This document shows positions 6,414-11,067 of a DNA stretch of 11,067 nucleotides, in pieces. Position numbers and translations under genes: made by a program. The DNA comes from Streptosporangiaceae bacterium (GTDB taxonomy: Bacteria; Actinomycetota; Actinomycetes; Streptosporangiales; Streptosporangiaceae): positions 1 through 11,067 of the forward strand of contig JASHYW010000194.1 of assembly GCA_030042885.1 (NCBI GenBank), in the 5' to 3' direction. The notes under the pieces are model-generated. The model saw only the letters and a list, made by a program, of their open reading frames with translations, ran no database searches and was not told the DNA's origin. The first letter of the stretch is position 1. Every line of letters begins with the position of its first letter.

Positions 6414-6727
6414 ACTTCGCCTATGACTGGGCGTTCGCCAAGCCGGTCCGCAAGGTGTACTACAACCTGACCATCACCGGCCTGTCGGTGTTCGTGGCGG
6501 TCTTCATCGGCGCGGTCGAGCTCCTGGGCCTGCTCGCCCAGGACACCAGCCTCAACGGCTCGTTCTGGGCGTTCCTGGAGACCTTCAGCATCAACACCGC
6601 CGGGCTCTTCATCGTCGGGGTGTTCGTGGTGACCTGGGTCATCGCCCTGTGTGTCTGGCACTTCGGCCGCATCGAGCAGAAATGGGAGACCGAGCGCACG
6701 GCCGCTATGGCCGACACGCCGGAATAG
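6401..6727 (+). pseudogene. nicT: NiCoT nickel/cobalt transporter, C-terminal fragment
   Basis: The translation GCFMNFAYDWAFAKPVRK and the following KVYYNLTITGLSVFVA closely match the C-terminal part of HoxN/NixA-family permeases such as mycobacterial NicT (family wording GSFMNFAYGWAF, PVRKIYYNITVTGLSV). Two or three membrane helices and a final VWHFGRIEQKW are kept, and the stop at 6725-6727 looks natural. The family is usually 340-370 residues, so about two thirds are missing, including the HX4DH metal-binding signature. Homology begins abruptly at G6401 and the upstream DNA encodes something else. ATG 6410 could start a 105-residue product, but this could not transport metal in the known way. 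A truncated pseudogene is the best reading. It converges on the acyl-CoA synthetase gene, 29 bp away. Confidence 0.8.
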
Positions 6728-6756
6728 CCGCCCACGCCGTTGTGCCAGGTCCGTTG

Positions 6757-8463
6757 TTACCAGGAGAAGTCATCTTCCCAGAACTCGGTGACGCCGCGGA
6801 CGGGCTCGGTGCGGGTGGTCTCCTGGCCGCGCAGCTCGACCCGGCGGATCTTGCCGGAGATCGTCTTGGGCAGATCGGCGAACTCGATCCGGCGGATCCG
6901 CTTGTAGGGCGCGACCCGCTCCCGGCAGAACGCCATGATCGACTGGGCCAGCTCCGGCGACGGCTCGCTGGTCGCGGTGAGCAGGATGTACGCCTTCGGC
7001 ACGGCCAGCCGCACCGGGTCCGGGGCCGGGACCACGGCGGCCTCGGCGACCGCCTCGTGCTCCATCAGGACGCTCTCCAGCTCGAACGGCGAGATGCGGT
7101 AGTCCGACGCCTTGAAGACGTCGTCGGTGCGGCCGACATAGGTGATGTAGCCGTCCTCGTCCACGGTGGCGACATCACCGGTGTGGTAGTAGCCATCTCG
7201 CATGGCCTCGGCGTTGAGCGCGGGGTCGTCCAGGTAGCCGGTCATCAGGCCGAGCGGGCGCCGGCTCAGGTCCAGGCAGATCTCGCCGTCGCGAGCCGGC
7301 TTTCCGCTCATCGGGTCCACCAGCGTCACCTGGTATCCGGGCAGCGGCCGGCCCATCGAGCCAAGGCGCACCCGCTGCCCGGGCGTGTTGCCCACCAGCG
7401 CGGTGGTCTCGGTCTGGCCGAAACCGTCGCGGACCGTGATCCCCCACGCCTTGCGGACCTGCTCGATCACCTCCGGATTGAGCGGCTCGCCGGCCGCCAC
7501 GCACTCGCGCAGCGCGGACACGTCCGCCGAGGCCAGGTCGGACTGGATGAGCATCCGCCACACCGTGGGCGGGGCGCAGAACGTGCTCACCCGGCAGTCG
7601 CCGAGCGCGCTGAGCAGGGCCGGGGCCGAGAATCGCTGGTAGTTCAGGACCAGGATGGTGGCCCCCGCGTTCCACGGCGCGAATACGTTGCTCCAGGCGT
7701 GCTTGGCCCACCCGGGGGAGGACATATTCAGGTGCACATCACCCGGCTGGATGCCGACCCAGTACATGGTCGACAGGTGCCCCACGGGGTAGCTGACCTG
7801 CGTGTGACCGACCAGCTTCGGCTGGGCCGTGGTGCCGGAGGTGAAGTAGAGCAGCAGCGGGTCGCGGGCCCGGGTGACACCCTCGGGCGTGAAGGAGGCC
7901 GCCGCGGCCAGGGAGCCGGCGTACGCATGCCAGCCCGCTCCGGCCGGCTCGCCCGGCCCGACCGTGATCCGCGTCCAGTCCCCCGGCAGCCCCTCGAATT
8001 TCGCCGTCTGGGAGGCATCGGTGACCACGTGCCTGACGTTGCCCCGGGCCAGCCGGTCGGCGAGGTCGGCCGGCTGCAGCAGCGTCGACGCCGGGATGAT
8101 CACCGCCCCGAGCTTCATGGCGGCCAGGATGACCTCCCACAGCGGCGCCACGTTGCCGAGCATGAGCAGCACCCGGTCGCCGCACCCGACCCCGAGCCCG
8201 CGGAGCCAGTTGCCGACCTGGCCCGACCTGGCGGCGAGCTCGGCGTAGGTCAGGCTGGTGTCGGAGTCCTCGGCGACGATCCGCAGCCCGGTCCGGTCCG
8301 GATGCTCCGCCGCGATCACGTCGAACCAGTCGAGCGCCCAGTTGAACTCGTCGAGCTCTGGCCAGGCGAACTCGCGTCGCGCGGAGTCGTAGTCGTCCCG
8401 GTAGCGCAGCAGCAGATCCCGCGCCGCCCGGAACGTGCAGGTGGAAGAGGCAGCCTCGGTCAT
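6757..8463 (-). CDS. AMP-forming acyl-CoA synthetase (ACSM-like)
   Basis: This is a complete 568-residue member of the ANL adenylating superfamily. The phosphate loop is YFTSGTTAQPK (206-216), the adenine/Mg motif DGFGQTET (346-353), then GYYHTGD (424-430) and the hinge segment GRTDDVFKASDYRISPFELE. The catalytic Lys is K538 in PKTISGKIRR. The DDVFKASDYRISPFELE wording is typical of the medium-chain acyl-CoA synthetase branch rather than acetyl-CoA synthetase. The enzyme activates a carboxylic acid to acyl-AMP and then the CoA thioester in the cytoplasm; the actual chain is unknown. The ATG at 8463 has AGGA (8474-8471) 7 nt upstream. It is monocistronic here, convergent with the NiCoT remnant and divergent from the kdp remnant. 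No regulatory gene is next to it. Confidence 0.92.
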   Translation of the reverse strand: MTEAASSTCTFRAARDLLLRYRDDYDSARREFAWPELDEFNWALDWFDVIAAEHPDRTGLRIVAEDSDTSLTYAELAARSGQVGNWLRGLGVGCGDRVLLMLGNVAPLWEVILAAMKLGAVIIPASTLLQPADLADRLARGNVRHVVTDASQTAKFEGLPGDWTRITVGPGEPAGAGWHAYAGSLAAAASFTPEGVTRARDPLLLYFTSGTTAQPKLVGHTQVSYPVGHLSTMYWVGIQPGDVHLNMSSPGWAKHAWSNVFAPWNAGATILVLNYQRFSAPALLSALGDCRVSTFCAPPTVWRMLIQSDLASADVSALRECVAAGEPLNPEVIEQVRKAWGITVRDGFGQTETTALVGNTPGQRVRLGSMGRPLPGYQVTLVDPMSGKPARDGEICLDLSRRPLGLMTGYLDDPALNAEAMRDGYYHTGDVATVDEDGYITYVGRTDDVFKASDYRISPFELESVLMEHEAVAEAAVVPAPDPVRLAVPKAYILLTATSEPSPELAQSIMAFCRERVAPYKRIRRIEFADLPKTISGKIRRVELRGQETTRTEPVRGVTEFWEDDFSW

Positions 8464-8626
8464 CCTGTCATCCTGTCAGCTTCGGCGCCCGTTATCCACG
8501 GCGAGGCCGGGGTCCCTTGGACCTTCCGTGGGTCTGGCCCGTCCTGGCCGCCCGTTCACCATTTCTCCACCGGGCCGGCAGGCTCGTTCACCTCGCGGTC
8601 ACCGCCCGGACCTCCATCATGTGGGC

Positions 8627-8710
8627 ATGGCTGACTTCCTCGTTATCGCCGGAATCGCGGTCTTCGTGCTCGCCATGCTGGGACTGATCCGGGGATTGGG
8701 CCGGATATGA
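8627..8710 (+). CDS. Small single-helix membrane peptide preceding kdpF
   Basis: ATG 8627 opens a 27-residue frame: MADFLVIAGIAVFVLAML followed by GLIRGLGRI. It is one hydrophobic helix with a basic C-terminal end. It overlaps kdpF by four bases (ATGA at 8707-8710), so the two are translationally coupled. GTG 8621 is an in-frame alternative start. From memory, similar short one-helix frames precede kdpF in other actinomycetes, usually unnamed; I cannot verify this here. The codon-end bias and tight coupling make it likely to be real. It may be a regulatory or assembly peptide of the Kdp K+-transporting ATPase, but no function is established by the sequence. Confidence 0.65.
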   Translation: MADFLVIAGIAVFVLAMLGLIRGLGRI

Positions 8711-8796
8711 CGGTCACCGAAGGCGTGCTCCTCGTGCTTTCCGTCGCCGTGTTCATCTACCTCGGCGTCGCGCTGTTCAAGGCGGAATGGTTCTGA
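8707..8796 (+). CDS. kdpF: KdpF, small subunit of the K+-transporting ATPase
   Basis: A 29-residue peptide, exactly the usual KdpF size, is encoded from ATG 8707 to TGA 8794-8796: MTVTEGVLLVLSVAVFIYLG then VALFKAEWF. It is one membrane helix ending in the KdpF-like (A/P)E-W/K-F tail. KdpF stabilises the KdpFABC potassium pump in the membrane. It overlaps the upstream peptide by four bases (ATGA), and its stop shares one base with the kdpA start (TGATG), as in intact kdp operons. Since kdpA is broken just downstream and kdpB and kdpC are not in the window, this copy is probably non-functional unless it serves a pump encoded elsewhere. Confidence 0.85.
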   Translation: MTVTEGVLLVLSVAVFIYLGVALFKAEWF

Positions 8797-8903
8797 TGGG
8801 CTTCGCCTTGACCATCCTCGCCCTGGTCGTCGTCTTGGCCGTTGCCTGGCGCTTCCTTGGCGCGTACATGGCGGCCGTCTTTCAGGGGCGGGTCAGGTGG
8901 CTC
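8796..8903 (+). pseudogene. kdpA: kdpA, N-terminal fragment only
   Basis: Starting at ATG 8796, the first ~36 residues (MGFALTILALVVVLAVAWRF, then LGAYMAAVFQGRVRWL) match the start of KdpA, the potassium-channel-like subunit: a first membrane helix followed by the RPLGxYMAxVF signature. Phe replaces the usual Pro of that signature. Similarity ends near 8903, about 10 bp before the 3' end of the minus-strand zinc-finger gene. The frame stays open to 9299 only because it reads the back of that gene. KdpA is normally ~550 residues, so over 90% is missing. This is best read as a deletion joint that removed kdpA onward. Confidence 0.75.
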
Positions 8904-8912
8904 CGCATCCCA

Positions 8913-9266
8913 TCAGCGGCGGGCCGCGCAGCGGACGCAGGTCAGCGCGGCCGGGCGGGCAGCCAGCCGGTCCTCCCCGATTGGCTGCCCGCACCGGCCG
9001 CACGTGCCGTAGCGGCCGGCCTGCACCGCCTCCAGCGCGGCGTCGATCGCGGCCAGCTGCTCCCGCGCCTGCTCGAGCAGCGCGGCGGCGTGCTGGCGCT
9101 CGAAGGCCAGAGTGGCGCCCTCGGGATCATGCTCGTCATCGGCTCCCGCCGAGCCCGCGGCCTCGGCGATGCCCGCGAACTCCCGCTCCAGCGCGGCCAC
9201 CCGCCGCAGCGTGCGCTCCCGCTCCGCCAGCAGCACCTCCCGCACGCCCGCCATGCCGCCGACCAT
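8913..9266 (-). CDS. DksA/TraR-type C4 zinc-finger protein
   Basis: From ATG 9266 the protein has 117 residues. Residues 8-85 are Ala/Glu/Arg-rich and helical, probably a coiled-coil hairpin. The C-terminal finger has four cysteines, C89, C92, C110 and C113, in CGRCGQPIGEDRL and LTCVRC, matching the DksA/TraR family. Relatives bind RNA polymerase through the secondary channel and modulate transcription. Many actinobacterial versions are uncharacterised, and the acidic pair at the tip cannot be assigned firmly here (DDEHD near residues 43-47 is a candidate). ATG 9266 was chosen because GGGGA lies 6 nt upstream; ATG 9293 would add nine residues but has no ribosome site. Its stop lies next to the kdpA break, so it may have arrived with the rearrangement. 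Confidence 0.85.
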   Translation of the reverse strand: MVGGMAGVREVLLAERERTLRRVAALEREFAGIAEAAGSAGADDEHDPEGATLAFERQHAAALLEQAREQLAAIDAALEAVQAGRYGTCGRCGQPIGEDRLAARPAALTCVRCAARR

Positions 9267-9282
9267 AGCCGGTCCCCGTTCG

Positions 9283-9302
9283 ACCTCAGGCATGGTTGAG
9301 GT
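9283..9302. promoter_or_regulatory. Short inverted repeat upstream of the zinc-finger gene
   Basis: ACCTCA (9283-9288) and TGAGGT (9297-9302) form a perfect 6-8-6 dyad 17-36 nt upstream of the preferred start at 9266. It may be a regulator-binding site for this gene or a chance repeat; no matching copy was noticed in the window. Confidence 0.22.
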
Positions 9303-9510
9303 TGCATGATCCGGGGATGGACGCCGATCGGCAGGCCGGACCCTGGCCGCCCGCCGGTAGCACGGTCAGCCGGGGCACCGCCGCGCCTTCAGCTGTCCTT
9401 CATGTTGCGTGGGTAACCTCCCCCAGCGTGACGGTACCAGCCGCTCGTCTCATAGCTGACCAAGAAGGTTCGCACAGCAGGCTTCGAGTACGTGACCGCA
9501 GGATGGGACG

Positions 9511-9909
9511 ATGAGCAAAGCACACCGAGACCGCATCCGCCGGGCCATGGCGGCTAGGGAGAACGGCCGCGCCAAGGTCCGCTCGGCGACCACAGCGGTC
9601 ACCATGGCCAGCGTGGTGGCGGCGGGCGCGGTGGCCCTGGCCCTGCCCGGATCCGCGCACAAGACCGTGAGCTCCTCCTCGGCGTCATCGGGCTCGTCGG
9701 GTGCCTCGGCGAGCTCCGGCTCATCGAACTCGTCTTCAGGCTCCGGCTCCACCTCCTCGGGTTCGGGCTCGTCGAGCTCAGGCTCGGCCGGCTCGGGCTC
9801 CGGCTCGTCCAGCTCGAGTTCAAGCTCGTCCGGCTCAAGCGGTTTCAGTTCGGGTTCCAGCCCGATATCGAGCTCAGGCGGCAGCCAGGCCATCTCCGGC
9901 GGCTCATGA
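9511..9909 (+). CDS. Membrane-anchored Ser/Gly-rich low-complexity protein
   Basis: The 132-residue protein starts at ATG with AGGA (9500-9503) 7 nt upstream. Residues 1-25 are basic (RDRIRRAMAARENGRAK), a single helix follows at about 27-47, and residues 52-132 are almost entirely Ser, Gly and Ala with a few Asn, Phe, Thr, Pro and Ile. The basic N-terminus suggests the helix keeps the start in the cytoplasm and sends the Ser-rich tail outward. No catalytic domain is visible. The stop TGA (9907-9909) overlaps the ATG of the ApbE gene, so the two are translated together. The tail includes one SGAS (63-66), loosely like the Ser/Thr target of ApbE flavinylation, but that is expected by chance in such a sequence. 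A flexible surface spacer or partner of the flavin system is the likeliest role. Confidence 0.75.
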   Translation: MSKAHRDRIRRAMAARENGRAKVRSATTAVTMASVVAAGAVALALPGSAHKTVSSSSASSGSSGASASSGSSNSSSGSGSTSSGSGSSSSGSAGSGSGSSSSSSSSSGSSGFSSGSSPISSSGGSQAISGGS

Positions 9910-11067
9910 TGTCGCCTGCCCACGCCCGCGCGGATGCCGTCCGCGCGGACCCCTCCCGCGCGGATGCCGTGCGCCAGGAGGCCGGCCTCCAGGAGGCCGC
10001 GGCCAGCTGGCGTGCCCTCGGCACCCAGGTCCGGCTGGTCGTCACCGGCTCGCGGTGCCTGGCCGAGGCGCGGAGCATGCTCTCCGAAGACCTGGCCGCG
10101 GTCGATGAGGCCTGCAGCCGGTTCCGGGCGGACTCGGAGATCTGCGCGCTGCGTGGCGGTCGCAGCCAGCAGGTCAGCCCGCTGCTCGCCGAGGCCATCG
10201 CGGTGGCCCTGCGGGCGGCCGAGCTGACCGAGGGGGACGTGGATCCCACTGTGGGCGCGGCCATGTCAGCGATAGGATACGATCGTGATTTCGAACAGAT
10301 TCCGGCCATTGGCCCGCCGCTGGCCGTCACGGTCGCCGCGGTCCCGGGCTGGCGCGAGGTCCGCCTGGACGGCCGGATGCTGAGCATGCCAGAAGGCGTC
10401 CGGCTTGACCTCGGGGCGACCGCGAAGGCGTGGGCCGCCGACCGTTCCGCCGCGCGGATCGCGCCGCGGGTCGGCTGCGGGGTGCTGGTCAGCCTGGGCG
10501 GTGACATCGCGGTCGCGGGTCCCGCCCCGGACGGGGGCTGGCGGATCCGGGTGCAGGACGTGACCGGCTCGCCCGATGATCCGCCGGACGGCCCGTACGC
10601 GCTGATCGCGATCTACGACGGCGGGCTGGCCACGTCGAGCACGGCCGCGCGCCGCTGGCGGCGCGGCGGCGACGTGCTGCATCACATTCTCGACCCGCGC
10701 ACCGGGCTGCCCGCCGAACCGGCCTGGCGTACCGTCTCGGTCGCCGCGGGCACCTGCGCGGACGCCAACGCGGCCAGCACGGCCGCGATCATCCGCGGCC
10801 GCCGGGCCCTGGGCTGGCTGGCCGGCCTGGGCCTGCCGTCCCGCCTGGTCGGTGCCACAGGCTCGGTGTTCACGGTGGCGGGCTGGCCCCAGGACCCCCA
10901 GGACCCCCACGACCCCCGGGACGCCCAGGACCCCCACGACCCCCGGGATCCCCAGGACGCCCGGGACCGCCAGGATGTCCGGGATGCCCAGGCTCCCAGG
11001 ACGCCCCCCGCGCAGTCAGAGCGAGCTCAGAACTGGCTTCCAGGCTTCGCCGAGCGCGGCCAGACAG
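9906..11067 (+). CDS. apbE: ApbE-type FAD:protein FMN transferase (3' end beyond the window)
   Basis: The frame runs 387 codons from ATG 9906 to the right edge without a stop; ATG 9909 is equally possible. The ApbE fold is marked by WRALGTQVRLVV (35-46), DPTVG (113-117), RLDLGATAKAWAAD (166-179), VSLGGDIAVAG (195-205), the LHHILDPRTGLPA signature (258-270) and TCADANAASTAA (283-294). The enzyme moves FMN from FAD onto Ser/Thr of target proteins, using Mg2+. There is no signal peptide or lipobox, unlike many ApbE lipoproteins, so it is predicted to be cytoplasmic. The start overlaps the Ser-rich gene by four bases. The domain should end near residue 327; a repetitive Asp/Pro/Arg/Gln tail follows. 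Its flavinylation target, perhaps an FMN-binding or ferric-reductase-like protein, is expected further right. Confidence 0.88.
   Translation, partial: MMSPAHARADAVRADPSRADAVRQEAGLQEAAASWRALGTQVRLVVTGSRCLAEARSMLSEDLAAVDEACSRFRADSEICALRGGRSQQVSPLLAEAIAVALRAAELTEGDVDPTVGAAMSAIGYDRDFEQIPAIGPPLAVTVAAVPGWREVRLDGRMLSMPEGVRLDLGATAKAWAADRSAARIAPRVGCGVLVSLGGDIAVAGPAPDGGWRIRVQDVTGSPDDPPDGPYALIAIYDGGLATSSTAARRWRRGGDVLHHILDPRTGLPAEPAWRTVSVAAGTCADANAASTAAIIRGRRALGWLAGLGLPSRLVGATGSVFTVAGWPQDPQDPHDPRDAQDPHDPRDPQDARDRQDVRDAQAPRTPPAQSERAQNWLPGFAERGQT
10887..10994 (+). repeat. 9-bp tandem repeat encoding the Asp/Pro tail of ApbE
   Basis: About twelve 9-bp units based on CCCCAGGAC run in frame, each giving Pro-Gln/His/Arg-Asp. 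A 27-bp higher-order unit is duplicated at 10905-10931 and 10932-10958. Units decay toward the right end. All lengths are multiples of three, so the frame survives. Confidence 0.85.

Noticed and set aside
6649..8634. 661-codon plus-strand open frame opposite the acyl-CoA synthetase
   Set aside because: It is the back of a gene with all adenylating-enzyme motifs on the minus strand; its own product has no recognisable domain.
9414..9419. TAACCT as the -10 of the Ser-rich/apbE promoter
   Set aside because: It fits TANNNT, but no -35 is visible at normal spacing and such hexamers are frequent; not enough to call.
9450..9923. Minus-strand acidic Glu/Pro-rich repeat protein
   Set aside because: It is the reverse reading of the Ser-codon-rich gene. 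The plus strand has a good start, a membrane helix and coupling to apbE, so the acidic repeat is a by-product.
9927..9974. Direct repeat CGCGCGGATGCCGT near the start of apbE as a binding site
   Set aside because: It lies inside the coding frame and is explained by a repeated RADAVR segment; no dyad symmetry or spacing suggests regulation.

Overview
The window is very GC-rich, with strong G/C preference at codon third positions, frequent GTG starts and 4-bp gene overlaps. Together with the gene families present (actinobacterial-type DPPR synthase and DprE2, KdpF, OmpR-type response regulator), this points to a high-GC actinomycete. Order level, for example Streptosporangiales or a relative, cannot be settled by eye. 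No rRNA, tRNA, CRISPR array, transposase or phage gene was seen.

Layout. (1) Positions 2-397 hold the 3' end of a heme O synthase (ctaB). (2) A gap at 398-646 carries a possible 28-residue ORF on the minus strand. (3) Positions 647-4030 form a plus-strand cell-envelope block: a membrane-anchored phosphodiester glycosidase-domain protein, a UbiA-type decaprenyl-phosphate phosphoribosyltransferase, a 101-bp inverted-repeat element, and a DprE2-like reductase. The block ends in a run of G/C-rich hairpins. (4) Positions 4165-6133 encode an OmpR-type response regulator, possibly on a leaderless transcript, and its histidine kinase, which has no HAMP domain. (5) Positions 6134-6727 are a degraded strip: a terminator-like repeat, a structured stretch, an unidentified membrane-protein remnant, and the C-terminal third of a NiCoT nickel/cobalt transporter. 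(6) Positions 6757-8463, minus strand, hold an intact ACSM-like acyl-CoA synthetase. (7) Positions 8627-8903 are the start of a kdp operon: a 27-residue membrane peptide, kdpF, and only the first ~36 residues of kdpA. (8) Positions 8913-9266, minus strand, encode a DksA/TraR-type zinc-finger protein lying where kdpA should continue. (9) From 9511 to the window end, a membrane-anchored Ser/Gly-rich protein is translationally coupled to an ApbE-type FAD:protein FMN transferase. The ApbE frame is still open at the edge and has an Asp/Pro repeat tail.

How the genes fit together. UbiA and DprE2 are the first and last enzymes of decaprenyl-phosphoryl-arabinose synthesis, which suggests envelope polysaccharide assembly. 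The middle enzyme, DprE1, is not in the window. The kinase and regulator form a self-contained pair with an unknown signal. The Ser-rich protein and ApbE probably begin a flavinylation/extracytoplasmic electron-transfer locus that continues to the right. The acyl-CoA synthetase sits between two broken metal-ion transport genes (NiCoT and Kdp), so this part has been through deletion or rearrangement. The most notable items are the 101-bp element, the two truncated transporters, the missing dprE1, and the tiny ORFs.
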